Source of the DNA: Pseudomonas frederiksbergensis
GTDB taxonomy: Bacteria; Pseudomonadota; Gammaproteobacteria; Pseudomonadales; Pseudomonadaceae
NCBI RefSeq assembly: GCF_900105495.1
Contig: NZ_FNTF01000002.1
Location: 2,269,501 to 2,333,500, forward strand
DNA: 64,000 bases
Direction: 5' to 3'
Shown here: positions 1-9,086 of the stretch, in pieces
Numbering within the stretch: the stretch's first letter is position 1
How the letters are laid out: every line of letters begins with the position of its first letter
The notes under the pieces: generated by a model
What the model saw: the letters and a program-made list of their open reading frames with translations, nothing else
Databases searched by the model: none
Told to the model about the DNA's origin: nothing
Position numbers and translations under genes: made by a program

Positions 1-415
1 GTTTGCCGCTACCGAGGCCAAGCACTCCATCAACATTTTGGCCCACGTCCCGGCCGACGATTTCTACGCGGTACCGGTCGATGCGGACCTGGTCAACAAG
101 GACCAGGACATGAGCTACAACCCGTCTACCGACTCCATGAGAACAGTCGACGGGCACTTTGACGTGCTGCACACCGCCGGCAAGGTTCACGCCCGCCTGG
201 AAGGCGTGCCGAAGCTGATTGCCGGTAACAAGACCATCGACCTGAAAGTCGAGCTCAACGGCAAAACGCTGACGACCACTTCGCAGGAAGTTGTTGGCGA
301 AGCCGAGTCCAACGTCCGCTATCGCGCACCGTTCAAAATCAGTGCAACAGGCGGCAAGCCTGATGCAGGTGATTACACCGGCGTTGTCCTGCTGGTCGTT
401 GAACCTTCCGTCTAA
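1..415 (+). CDS. CS1-type (class 5) fimbrial major subunit, 5'-truncated by window edge
   Basis: Reading frame open from base 2 to a TAA at 413-415. The visible part begins at what looks like the end of a signal peptide (FAATEAKHSIN) and continues as a beta-rich pilin of about 130 residues. It shares with the subunit at 5091-5609 an FY-[AV]-[IV]-P start, an NPST motif, FDV-x-H, ARLE and a DAGDYTG / RPGDYDG motif near the C-terminus, as in CblA/CooA-type pilins. It should be exported and polymerised at the outer membrane by the downstream usher and chaperone. The start codon and any upstream gene lie outside the window. The family is inferred from these motifs and from the unmistakable CS1-type usher, adhesin and chaperone that follow. 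Major rather than minor subunit is inferred from its position ahead of a terminator-like hairpin. Confidence 0.8.
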   Translation, partial: FAATEAKHSINILAHVPADDFYAVPVDADLVNKDQDMSYNPSTDSMRTVDGHFDVLHTAGKVHARLEGVPKLIAGNKTIDLKVELNGKTLTTTSQEVVGEAESNVRYRAPFKISATGGKPDAGDYTGVVLLVVEPSV

Positions 416-458
416 GTAACACTCGCGGCAGAACGTTTACTTATTCAAAGTAACGTAA

Positions 459-494
459 CCGGTCGGCAAACTTTCGGTTTGTCGGCCGGGTTTT
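459..494 (+). terminator. Intraoperonic terminator/attenuator between pilin and usher
   Basis: A 13-bp inverted repeat (459-471 with 477-489, two G-T type mismatches) closes a 5-nt loop and is followed by GTTTT. It lies 44 nt after the pilin stop and about 30 nt before the usher start. It resembles a leaky intrinsic terminator that would allow much pilin mRNA and little usher mRNA. Confidence 0.6.
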
Positions 495-522
495 GACTTC
501 CTTGTAATCAGAGTACTTGTTC

Positions 523-3045
523 ATGTTCCCGATGACGCCCATCGCGGCAGCGCTTGCGTTGCTGTTATGTAGCAGCGCATTTGCGGCGCCGACTTCTATT
601 GATAATACCCCCAGAAGTTTGCTGGCCCAGGCCAAGGGTCTGCCGGCGGATTTCGAGGAGCATTTCTTCGATGTGCCGTTGGCCGTTCGGGTCGAGCTCG
701 ATCAACAGCCTCTCGGCGAGGCGATGATTGTGTTGTCCCGCGACGACCGGGTGACGTTGCTCGATTTCACCGATACCAGCGAAAGCCGTTTTGACGCCAG
801 TGAGCGCCAAACCTGGGCCGATGTTCTCAAGCCCGGCGTGGCGCTGGGCGCCTGTACCGGTCAGTGCCCGGAACAGATGCTGGCGGTTCACTACAACCTG
901 GAAAGCTCATTGCTGTCGATCGTCACCGAAAATGCCGAGCGCGACACTCAAGCCAAGCGGTTTTACGAACAGCCCGAAGGCGGCAGCAGCGGCCTGATGG
1001 TGCGCAACCAGCTCAACCTCAACGGAGGCCAGGAACAGGATCTGGGGGGGCGCTTCGGCCTCGAAGCCAGTGGCAGCCTTGGCAACTGGAGCCAGACCTT
1101 CAACATGCAACTGGCACGTCTTGGCGGCCCGGACACCAAGACCTACCACGCGGTGCATGAGCTTTACACCCAGCGCGAACTGCAAGGCAGTTTTTTTCGA
1201 CTGGGATATTTCACCCCCAATTCCGAAGGCCTCACTCGCCAGCCGCGCTCGTTTGGCACCAGCCCTGACATCGCCGTGGGCGTGATGTACGGCAGTTCTG
1301 ACAGCCTGGCGATCGACAGCCCGAAACCCAGTGTTTATCCGATTTATGTCACCGCCAATCGCCAGGCCTCGGTGGAGATTTATCGCGATGGTTTGCTGAT
1401 CCACACCCAATCCGTCCCGGCAGGTTTGCAGACCCTCGACACCCGGCCATTGCCCGGCGGTATTTACGAAGTGGAAGTGCGATTGATCGAAGACGGTCAA
1501 ACCACCACGACCACCCAGGAACTGATCTACAAACCGAACAACTGGCGCAATCTTGATGAGCGCTGGCGCTATAACCTGTTCGCCGGGCAGGAAAGCAAAC
1601 TGCTCAGCAACTGGGATCAACAGAACGACGGCGATGCGACGGCGGGAGCTGCGATCAACTACCTGCTGCATCCTCGAGCGATTCTAGGGTTGTCGGCACG
1701 TCAGGTCCGCAACACCCTTCAGTACGGCAGTTCCATCGACTGGAGCCTGGCCAACAGCATCAACCTCTACGCCAATCTGTACCAGACCGAAGACCACGGC
1801 AGCGGCGCCGATCTGCAAGCGCTCTACAACTATGGTTCCGGCAGCCTGGTCGTGAGCCATAACCGCAGCTGGCTCGACACCACCAACACCTACGACACAT
1901 TGCCCGACGGCACCCGCGTGCGCCAACGTAACGTGTTCACCGGCGAAACCAGCAATTCATCGCTGGCGTTGAACCACCGGATCAGCCGCAAAAGTTCGCT
2001 CAACGCGCGGGTGTCTCACAGCGACGGCAACGTTGAAGGCGTGGGCCTGGACCTGGGTTGGACGCAACGCATGACGCTGCTGGGCAGCGATGCCAACTGG
2101 CGACTGTCGCTGTTCGATCGTCCGGGCAGCTTCAGCAGCGGCGATGCGCGTAATCGCGGGGTCGATCTAAGCATCAACATGGCACTGGGCGGACCTGGTC
2201 AGCAGGTATCCGGCAGCATCGGTTCGCGTACGGCCCGTGACGGCAGCCGCGACAACAACGCGTCACTCGGTTACCGCAAAGACCTGCAAGACCATGTGCT
2301 GCAAAGTGTCTCGGTAACCGCGCTCACAGACACTTACGGCGTCGGCTTGTCGAGCCTGACGAACTTTCGCACCGATGCAATCAACGGCGACGGTTTTGTT
2401 CAGCGTTCCTCCTTCAACGGCAACTTCACAGGCGGCGTAAACCTCGACAGCACGGTGGTCGTTGGTGGTCAGCGCATGGCCCTGACCAGCCAGCATCAGG
2501 GGCGCGGCGCCGGGATGATTGTCGACATCGAGTCCGATATCGACGGCATCGCCCTGCGCGCCGACGACCTCAGTGGCGGCAGCGTGGCGTTGCGCCCGGG
2601 GCGCAATTTCATTCCATTGACGGCCTACAGGAACAGCTCGGTGAGCTTTGATTTCGAAGGCAACCATGTGCCGGCGGCGAGCATCGAACCTTCCCGTACC
2701 CGCTATCACTTGAACAAGGGCGGCGTGGAATATCGCCAGGTGCGGGTGATGAAAACCCTGACTGTGCTCGGGCGCTTGCTCGATGCACAAGGACAGCCGC
2801 TCAAGGGGCATCACGTGATCAACCATGCCAGCCGTGGGGTGACTGAAGTCGACGGGTTTTTCTCGATGGAGATGAACGCCGGTTCACCGACCCTGGAGGT
2901 GCGTTACGCCAATCAGCTGTTGTGCCAGTTCCGCCTTGATGCCAATCGTTATCGCAGTGAAAACAACGTGTTGATGATTGGTGATCTGCAGTGCACGCCG
3001 GACACGCTGGCCGATGCCAGTTCCTCTGACCAGAAGGCAGGTTGA
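523..3045 (+). CDS. CS1-type fimbrial outer membrane usher
   Basis: Outer membrane pore that takes chaperone-subunit complexes and assembles the fimbria. About 840 aa with an N-terminal signal peptide (hydrophobic stretch ending SSAFA-APTS), a long beta-barrel region and a C-terminal carboxypeptidase-regulatory-like fold (GRLLDAQGQPLKG to GVTEVDGFFSME). It matches the CooC/CblC/TcfC usher family rather than the FimD family. Its partners follow immediately: tip adhesin (4-nt gap), chaperone and a second subunit. Start: ATG 523 with GAG at 511-513 at suitable spacing; a TTG two codons upstream (517) is possible. It sits behind the hairpin at 459-494, which should lower its expression relative to the pilin. 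The family call is firm; the substrate is the adjacent pilin by inference. Confidence 0.88.
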   Translation: MFPMTPIAAALALLLCSSAFAAPTSIDNTPRSLLAQAKGLPADFEEHFFDVPLAVRVELDQQPLGEAMIVLSRDDRVTLLDFTDTSESRFDASERQTWADVLKPGVALGACTGQCPEQMLAVHYNLESSLLSIVTENAERDTQAKRFYEQPEGGSSGLMVRNQLNLNGGQEQDLGGRFGLEASGSLGNWSQTFNMQLARLGGPDTKTYHAVHELYTQRELQGSFFRLGYFTPNSEGLTRQPRSFGTSPDIAVGVMYGSSDSLAIDSPKPSVYPIYVTANRQASVEIYRDGLLIHTQSVPAGLQTLDTRPLPGGIYEVEVRLIEDGQTTTTTQELIYKPNNWRNLDERWRYNLFAGQESKLLSNWDQQNDGDATAGAAINYLLHPRAILGLSARQVRNTLQYGSSIDWSLANSINLYANLYQTEDHGSGADLQALYNYGSGSLVVSHNRSWLDTTNTYDTLPDGTRVRQRNVFTGETSNSSLALNHRISRKSSLNARVSHSDGNVEGVGLDLGWTQRMTLLGSDANWRLSLFDRPGSFSSGDARNRGVDLSINMALGGPGQQVSGSIGSRTARDGSRDNNASLGYRKDLQDHVLQSVSVTALTDTYGVGLSSLTNFRTDAINGDGFVQRSSFNGNFTGGVNLDSTVVVGGQRMALTSQHQGRGAGMIVDIESDIDGIALRADDLSGGSVALRPGRNFIPLTAYRNSSVSFDFEGNHVPAASIEPSRTRYHLNKGGVEYRQVRVMKTLTVLGRLLDAQGQPLKGHHVINHASRGVTEVDGFFSMEMNAGSPTLEVRYANQLLCQFRLDANRYRSENNVLMIGDLQCTPDTLADASSSDQKAG

Positions 3046-3049
3046 AGCC

Positions 3050-4270
3050 ATGAAAATCTCTACTATCGGCCTGGCGCTGGCGATGACGCTGGTGGCTCCA
3101 TCGGTTGGGGCGGTGAATCAGGAGATCCGGGCGCTGTTCACCCCCGATCCCTCGCAGCCGCAAAAAAACGTATTCATCAACAAGACCCCGAACAGCGGCT
3201 ATTGCGCGACTTACCCGGACCAGTGCCAGGACAACAATATGTTCAGCATTCGTTTGCCGATTCGCTTCGGACCGAGGGCAAACATCGGGCGTCTGGATCT
3301 CATCCCTGTGAAAGTACCGGCCAACTGGCGGCAACTGACGGTGACGAACAGGCAAACACTGGAAACCGAAACGGTCGAGGTGCGCATTACCGGTGTCGGT
3401 TCCGAATACGTCCTGAGTCATTCGGCCGCCAGCCTGGTCGGTGTGACAGACATTCTCGAGGGACATCAGAAACTGTGGTACGGCAGCAGCTGGGTATACG
3501 CGCCACCTCCTTGCGAGTACAGCGGTGTAGGGGCGTACTCACCCAGTACGTATCGATTCTTCTGGAAAACCCCGACAGAGGCGGCCTGCAACAAAAGAAC
3601 CTACTTTGCTATCCCGCACATGTCCTTCGAAAATCTGGATATTGCCTATGAACTGCGCACGCCCAACCCGCTGGGAATGTCGAGCGGGCTCTATACCGGA
3701 TCGATGAGCTATCGGGTCGGCCCAGGCGCTGATTTCGACTTGGGAAGCATGCCTGCGAACGACAGTAACCTGACCCTGGACTTCGTGCTGGACGTACAGC
3801 ACACGCTGAAAGTCGATATCCCTCCTGGCGGGGAAAAAGTCCGGTTGACCCCGGCAGGTGGCTGGCAAAGCTGGCTGCAGGAAGGGCGAAAGCCTGTACG
3901 GCTGTTCCGGGATCAGAGTTTCAATATCTCGGCGTCGACGCGTTTCAAAATGCACCTGGAATGCGAAATCGCCATAAACCCTTTTGAGTGCATGATCCTG
4001 GACCGCAAGACCGGGCGTGCGGTTGAGGTGCAGGTCAGCACCACGCTGCCCAATGGCCTGACCGACCTCGCCGGCCAACCGGTCAAGCAACGCCGGCTAC
4101 GTACCGGTGCAGCGAATGCCCAGCAGTTTCAACCGAGCTTTTATGTGGAAAGGCGTCCAGGCGTACTGCACTTCGAAATTCCAGCCAGTCAGATGGGTTT
4201 CATGCTCAGCCCCGGTCAGGCGGGCTACTACGCCGGCAACGTCACGGTGATCTGGGATTCGGATCTTTGA
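3050..4270 (+). CDS. CS1-type fimbrial tip adhesin / pilus initiator (CblD/CooD-like)
   Basis: A 406-aa exported protein (signal peptide MKISTIGLALAMTLVAPSVGA) in the position of CooD/CblD, the minor tip subunit that starts assembly and carries receptor binding. Cysteines occur as likely disulphide pairs (GYCATYPDQC, PPCEYSG with AACNK, LECEIAINPFEC), typical of two-domain adhesins. The C-terminal region (GQAGYYAGNVTVIWDSDL) looks like a pilin donor or chaperone-recognition strand. Start chosen at ATG 3050, four bases after the usher stop, with AGAAGG upstream; the frame is open further upstream, but an earlier start would lose the signal peptide and overlap the usher. The receptor cannot be predicted from sequence. 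Confidence 0.82.
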   Translation: MKISTIGLALAMTLVAPSVGAVNQEIRALFTPDPSQPQKNVFINKTPNSGYCATYPDQCQDNNMFSIRLPIRFGPRANIGRLDLIPVKVPANWRQLTVTNRQTLETETVEVRITGVGSEYVLSHSAASLVGVTDILEGHQKLWYGSSWVYAPPPCEYSGVGAYSPSTYRFFWKTPTEAACNKRTYFAIPHMSFENLDIAYELRTPNPLGMSSGLYTGSMSYRVGPGADFDLGSMPANDSNLTLDFVLDVQHTLKVDIPPGGEKVRLTPAGGWQSWLQEGRKPVRLFRDQSFNISASTRFKMHLECEIAINPFECMILDRKTGRAVEVQVSTTLPNGLTDLAGQPVKQRRLRTGAANAQQFQPSFYVERRPGVLHFEIPASQMGFMLSPGQAGYYAGNVTVIWDSDL

Positions 4271-4329
4271 TGGGCTACGTATCGCCAGGTGCCATTCGTG
4301 TTGTGTTCATTGTCATGAGGTTCAAGGGT

Positions 4330-5076
4330 ATGAAACGTCTGTGGTTGCTGTTGGGGTTGAGCGGTTTTTCATTGGGTCTTCAGGCCGGGCCGCAGATTAA
4401 CGTCGGAACGGTCTACGACTATCTGGATGGTGACAAGAGCACGTACCTCAAGCGTGTGTTCAACCGCGGTGACAGCACCGCGTTCGTCAAAGTCAACATC
4501 CTGGAGATCCTCTACGACGACGATGGCACGTCCCGTGAAGTGCCGGTCAAGACCCAAGCGGATGCGAGTGGCCGCGATGGCTTGATGGCCAGTCCCGCGC
4601 GCTTGATCGTGCCGGCCAATGGCATGCAGGGCACACGCTTGCTGCTGATGGGCAATCGGGACACCGAACGATATTTTCGCGTGCGCTTTGTGCCGGTGGT
4701 GCCGGAAAAGGAAGACGATTTTGCGGTGTCCAGCGAGGAACGCGATGAGTACAAAAAGAATCTGTCGGCGGGGGTCAACGTCATGACCGGGTTTGGCACG
4801 GTGTTCTTCGTGCGGCCAAAGGACACTCGTTTCGACAGCGTGATCGATGACGCAGCCGAGCGTTACACGCTGCGCAATAACGGCAATACGGTCGTGGTGG
4901 TCGACGAGTTTCGCAACTGCTCGCTGAAGGATGAAACCGAGTGCGAGCCGACTACCAAACACCACATCCTCGCGGGCAAGACGTTCGAATTCGAGAAAAA
5001 GCCCGGTCGCGAGTACCGCTTCAATCTGGTTGAGGGCAACGCGAAAAAAACGCTGCGCATCGCCAGCAAGCAATGA
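4330..5076 (+). CDS. Alternate chaperone-usher pathway periplasmic chaperone (CooB/CblB-like)
   Basis: A 248-aa periplasmic protein with signal peptide (MKRLWLLLGLSGFSLGLQA). Features of the alternate-pathway chaperone family are visible: an N-terminal Ig-like domain with the strand ARLIVPANGMQGTRLLL and the partner YFRVRFVPVVPEKED, which correspond to the subunit-binding face. The C-terminal domain contains a Cys pair (NCSLKDETEC). It should cap and deliver the pilins and adhesin to the usher. ATG 4330 gives a clean signal peptide; ATG 4315 is the alternative. In cbl/coo operons the chaperone gene is first; here it is fourth, between adhesin and a second subunit. Upstream DNA is missing, so a second chaperone outside the window cannot be excluded. 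Confidence 0.82.
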   Translation: MKRLWLLLGLSGFSLGLQAGPQINVGTVYDYLDGDKSTYLKRVFNRGDSTAFVKVNILEILYDDDGTSREVPVKTQADASGRDGLMASPARLIVPANGMQGTRLLLMGNRDTERYFRVRFVPVVPEKEDDFAVSSEERDEYKKNLSAGVNVMTGFGTVFFVRPKDTRFDSVIDDAAERYTLRNNGNTVVVVDEFRNCSLKDETECEPTTKHHILAGKTFEFEKKPGREYRFNLVEGNAKKTLRIASKQ

Positions 5077-5090
5077 AGAGGTGATCGGTG

Positions 5091-5609
5091 ATGCAACAGA
5101 TAACTGACATGATCAAGCAAGCGACCGTCGCCGGATGCGTGGGGGCCTTGACGCTGATAAGTGCTTGCGCTTTCGCGGCGCGGGAGGAGCACACGTTCGA
5201 AGTGTCGGCGGATATTCCGACCCTCGGGTTTTACGTAATCCCGGCCGAGTCGGACTGGATTCACCGACCGCAGCGGTTGAACTGGAACCCTTCCACCAAG
5301 ACCCTGAGCAGCGTGCGCAAGTATTTCGATGTGCGGCATGACACCAGCGCCATTGAAGCGCGCCTGGAGGCCACCCCCTACCTGTCGAACGGCAGGCCGA
5401 GTGACAACATGGCATTGCGGGTCAGTTTCAACGGGGTGGAGTTGAGCCCGGACCTTTCTTCACGGCTGGTGGTGTCGGCGGCTGAAGCGGCGGCAGGCAC
5501 GCGGGTGTTGCTGGAAATCGCGCCAGTGAAGCCGCCCGGGGGATACCGCCCGGGGGATTACGACGGCAACGTACTGTTGTTGTTCAACGCCAGGGCGCCG
5601 GGGGAGTGA
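5091..5609 (+). CDS. Second CS1-type fimbrial subunit (paralogue of the first gene)
   Basis: A 172-aa exported pilin-like protein; the signal peptide ends at ACAFA-AREE. It aligns along its length with the pilin at 1-415 (FYVIP, NPST, FDV-x-H, ARLE-x-x-P-x-L, a V-x-x-NG-x-x-L strand, GDYDGNVLLLF), but the two differ at many positions. It is either a minor shaft subunit or an alternative pilin used by the same usher. ATG 5091 is preceded by AGAGGTG; the adjacent GTG at 5088 is less likely. Last gene of the operon, 14 nt after the chaperone stop. The function of the duplicate is inference. Confidence 0.78.
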   Translation: MQQITDMIKQATVAGCVGALTLISACAFAAREEHTFEVSADIPTLGFYVIPAESDWIHRPQRLNWNPSTKTLSSVRKYFDVRHDTSAIEARLEATPYLSNGRPSDNMALRVSFNGVELSPDLSSRLVVSAAEAAAGTRVLLEIAPVKPPGGYRPGDYDGNVLLLFNARAPGE

Positions 5610-5679
5610 GCGCAAGCAGCGCTTCGGTTTTCAAGGCGCTCGCGCATCGGCCGCCACCATTGAACTGAATGTCTGAAAC

Positions 5680-8600
5680 TCACAGTCGCGATGTCGGAAC
5701 CGGCGCACACGCGACACTGCTTCCCGGTTGCAGATACGGCGTCAGAATCGGCGCCATCCCCTTGAGCACTTGCACTGGCAGGGCAGAGGTGAACTTGAAC
5801 GCTTCGGCCGTTTGCCCGGGCACGAACGCGGTCATCGTGCCGAAGTGACGATCGCCGATGTAGAACACGAAGGTCGCGGTGCGGTTAATGGATTTCGAAC
5901 TCAGAATTCGCCCCCCCGAACCGAAGGCTTCGATGCGGTTATCGCCCGTACCGGTTTTGCCGCCCATGCCCAACGGTTTGCCATCAGGCGTTATGAAACT
6001 GCCGGAGATGCGTTTGGCTGTACCGGCATCCACCACCTGCGACAACGCTTCACGCATGGCTGTGGCCACCTCGGAAGACATCACCCGTTTACCGACATCC
6101 GGGTTATTGATCAGTTTGGTTTCGTACGGTGTGTTCGCTGCAAAATGCAGGCTGTCGATGCGCAGCGTGGGCATGCGCACGCCATCGTTGAGGATGGTGC
6201 CGATCAGCTCCGCCAAGGCTGCCGGACGATCGCCGGAGCTGCCGATGGCGGTGGCCAGCGATGGCACCAGGTGATCGAACGGATAGCCGACTTTCTGCCA
6301 GCGCTGGTGAATGTCGAGAAACGCCTCGATCTCCAGCATGGTGCGAATGCGGCTGTCGCGCGCACCCTTGTGACGGCTTTTGAACAGCCAACTGTAGACT
6401 TCCTGGCGTTCGAACTGGCTGGCTTTGACGATCTGGCTGAACTTGGCGTCGGGGTTGTTCAACAAATAGCCGATCAACCAGAGATCCAGCGGGTGAACCT
6501 TGGCGATGAAGCCTTGGTCCGGTAGGTCATAGGCGCCAGGGCCGTAGCTTTCGTAAAGCCGCTGAAGACGTTCGTCAGTCAGTTTTTCGGTGAGCTTGGC
6601 GCCTTTGAGGTGCGAGCGCACGAACATGTTGAAGCTTTCCTGACTGGCCTGTGGCAACAGATACCTATGCACCGCGGCCATGCGGATCGGGGTCGGGCGC
6701 ATTCCGTCGAGGAAGGTCTCGAGTCGCGCCTGGGTGTCCTTGTTCTTGTACTTCTTCCAGAACTTCAGCAGGAACGATGTGCCTTCACGGTCGGCAAACG
6801 AAGCCAGGTATTCCTGACGCCGAGGGTCGCGGTCGTCTTTGAGCAATTCGGCGCTGCTATTGGGGCCGGAATACGTGGTGTAGCGCACCAGGTCACGCAT
6901 CAGCCGAATGAATGGCAGGTTGATCGACTCGCGCAGGGCATCGCGCAGGGTCGGGAGGCGCCCGTTGTCTTCTTTGCGAAAGTTAACGAATGTGTGCAGC
7001 CCGCCACCGGTGAAAAAAGCTTCACCGGGGCTGGCCGAGTATTTGCGATCCAGTGCAGCGCCGAGCATGCCTGGCAAATTGCGGTCCTTGGTCTGGATCA
7101 GGTAATCGACGGCCCAGCGACTCAGGCGGTCCTGATCCGGGACGTCGACCTTCTTCAGTTCCGGGACGGTCATGGCTGCGTATTTTTCGTGCAGCTCGGC
7201 GATGATCTGCAAATAGGTGGTCAGCACACGCATCTTGGCGGTGGAGCCCAGTTCCAGCTTGCTGCCTTCATTGATATCGAACGGCTGGTCGGTGCTGTCG
7301 GTCTGCACCCGCACCCGCGAACCATCCGGGGTCAGTTCGAACAGTGTGAAGCTGTAGCGCACCTGGGCGGTACTGGTGGGGGTCAGCAGGCGTTCGCCCA
7401 TCAAGCCGATCTGCGCCGCAAACTCAGGGTCGGCCAGATGCTTGAGGTACTCGGTGGCCTGGGCTTGCAACTCGCCTTGCAGGGTGCTGGTGGCGGAAAG
7501 ATCAAGGCGATCGAGGTCGTACAGCGGACGGTTGAGCAACCCGCCCAGACGACTGCGTGCCACGCTGATGCCCTTGTTGGTTTCGATGGGCTGAATGGTG
7601 GGTTGTGTCTGCCAGTCGCGATAGGTCACTTTGCTGGCCAATGCCGCCGCCGCAAGTGGCGCATCGATCACGCCATTCTGAGCCAGCAGGCGGATGTGGC
7701 TGTCGGTGAGGCTGGCCAGTTCCTCGCGGCCCTTGGTCAGGTAGTGGGAAGGGCGGCGCTGGGCAATCATCAAAGACAGCATCTCCCGCAGGGCCAGACC
7801 TTTTTCCGACATGCTTTTCGGATCGGTCTCCTTGCTGGCCAGCCGCTCGTTGGCCTGGTTGAAGTCGGCGCCGTACCAGACACGCAAACCTTCGGCCATG
7901 CCATGCACTTCACCGTGGCCGGGTACCGCCGACAGAGGCACGCTGTTGAGGTAATCGCGAATCACATTCTGCCGGGCTTCAAGGGTCTCCGGCCCGGCCT
8001 GATAGGCGCGCACGCTGGCAGAAATCATCTGACGGATTTTTTCCGCGCCCGACACGGTCAGGCCATCGGGTGAATGCCGGTACTTCTCAAGTTGCGTCGC
8101 CAGGGTACTGCCGCCCGCCGACTGGCCCGGCAGGTGCATCAACTTGGCGACCTGGGACCACGCCGCCATGCCGAACCGCGGCCAATCCACGGCAGGGTTG
8201 GCCCGGGGCTGACGGGGATCGAGCAAGAAGCGGTTTTCGATGAACAGCAAGCTGTTGACCACCACGGGAGGGATTGCCGCAAAGCTTGAATACAGTTGTT
8301 GTGGGTACTTGTACTGGTAAAGCGGTGCCGCACGGCAATCGGTGATCGACAATCCCGCCTGGATTTTTTCCGGGTAGGGCACGAAAAAGCCCTTGTCGGT
8401 GTAGTCCATCAGTTTTTGTGAAAACCGGGTCTGGGCTGCCACAACGTAGTCACGCTTGATCAGACGTGGCAGGAATTCATCCAGAGAGCTGTAGCCCAGG
8501 CGCAAGTCGAAAGGACCGGCACCGGGATAGCGAATGGCATCGCTGGGACCGGGTTTGAGCTCGTAACTCAAAGTGGCGGCGTATTGGCTCAGTTCCCGGG

Positions 8601-8811
8601 ATTGAAACTTCGACGTGCGCATTTCCTTGGCTGCGGCCAACCCGACGACAATCAGGATAATCAGCAACAACAACCAAAACGCACCCCAGCCGTGCCTGGT
8701 GCGACTGCTTCGGGATTTTTCAGGTAAAGGCGTTTCGTCCATACGTCCAGTCTGAACCACATTTTTACTCGAATCGGTTTGCCACAAAACGCCCATAGTC
8801 GACTGATCCAT
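5680..8811 (-). CDS. PBP1-like transglycosylase/transpeptidase membrane protein
   Basis: Large (1043 aa) bifunctional penicillin-binding-like protein. One N-terminal membrane helix (about residues 42-62) anchors a periplasmic body. A GT51 glycosyltransferase domain follows, with the catalytic-Glu region LLFIENRF (E192) and GGSTLATQLEK (233-243). The transpeptidase domain has SxxK (STAK, S523), SxN (SIN, 629-631) and KTG (952-954), so both activities look possible. Unusual: about 320 residues separate SxN from KTG, much more than in typical class A PBPs, implying a large inserted region. It is longer than PBP1a/1b (about 750-850 aa). Start is uncertain: ATG 8811, 8796 or 8742; the last (MDETPLPEK) would suffice. 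It is convergent with the fimbrial operon and appears monocistronic. Confidence 0.8.
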   Translation of the reverse strand: MDQSTMGVLWQTDSSKNVVQTGRMDETPLPEKSRSSRTRHGWGAFWLLLLIILIVVGLAAAKEMRTSKFQSRELSQYAATLSYELKPGPSDAIRYPGAGPFDLRLGYSSLDEFLPRLIKRDYVVAAQTRFSQKLMDYTDKGFFVPYPEKIQAGLSITDCRAAPLYQYKYPQQLYSSFAAIPPVVVNSLLFIENRFLLDPRQPRANPAVDWPRFGMAAWSQVAKLMHLPGQSAGGSTLATQLEKYRHSPDGLTVSGAEKIRQMISASVRAYQAGPETLEARQNVIRDYLNSVPLSAVPGHGEVHGMAEGLRVWYGADFNQANERLASKETDPKSMSEKGLALREMLSLMIAQRRPSHYLTKGREELASLTDSHIRLLAQNGVIDAPLAAAALASKVTYRDWQTQPTIQPIETNKGISVARSRLGGLLNRPLYDLDRLDLSATSTLQGELQAQATEYLKHLADPEFAAQIGLMGERLLTPTSTAQVRYSFTLFELTPDGSRVRVQTDSTDQPFDINEGSKLELGSTAKMRVLTTYLQIIAELHEKYAAMTVPELKKVDVPDQDRLSRWAVDYLIQTKDRNLPGMLGAALDRKYSASPGEAFFTGGGLHTFVNFRKEDNGRLPTLRDALRESINLPFIRLMRDLVRYTTYSGPNSSAELLKDDRDPRRQEYLASFADREGTSFLLKFWKKYKNKDTQARLETFLDGMRPTPIRMAAVHRYLLPQASQESFNMFVRSHLKGAKLTEKLTDERLQRLYESYGPGAYDLPDQGFIAKVHPLDLWLIGYLLNNPDAKFSQIVKASQFERQEVYSWLFKSRHKGARDSRIRTMLEIEAFLDIHQRWQKVGYPFDHLVPSLATAIGSSGDRPAALAELIGTILNDGVRMPTLRIDSLHFAANTPYETKLINNPDVGKRVMSSEVATAMREALSQVVDAGTAKRISGSFITPDGKPLGMGGKTGTGDNRIEAFGSGGRILSSKSINRTATFVFYIGDRHFGTMTAFVPGQTAEAFKFTSALPVQVLKGMAPILTPYLQPGSSVACAPVPTSRL

Positions 8812-8907
8812 TCACGCAGATTGAGAGGACTTGTCTGAAGCTTAGACGGTGGTTGGCCTTGGTGAAAAAATTGTGAATGCACAAGTATCGATTTCCCATC
8901 ATTCCCT

Positions 8908-9086
8908 GTGGTGAGGGGGCTTTTGTGGCGAGGGGGCTTGCTGTGGCGAGGGGGCTTGCCCCCGTTGGACTGCGAAGCAGTCCCATCAGGAACATCGCGT
9001 GTACCGGTAATACGACTGCTGCGCAGCCGAACGGGGGCGAGCCCCCTCGCCACAAAGCCCCTCACCACAAGAGCCCCCTCACCATG
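8908..9086. repeat. REPIN-like nested inverted repeat (GTGGCGAGGGGGCTTG family)
   Basis: The left side carries three tandem copies of a G-rich head (TGTGGTGAGGGGGCTTT, then two TGTGGCGAGGGGGCTTG) and then CCCCCGTT. The right side mirrors this with AACGGGGGCGAGCCCCCTCGCCACA followed by two further inverted heads ending near 9086. The centre includes an inner palindrome (ACTGCGAAGCAGT). This is a known mobile-like repeat type of fluorescent pseudomonads; related copies occur at 51467-51602 and 59721-59850. Confidence 0.8.

Noticed and set aside
6610..8073. 487-codon open frame on the plus strand opposite the PBP1-like gene
   Set aside because: Antisense shadow; the sense frame has all GT51 and transpeptidase motifs.
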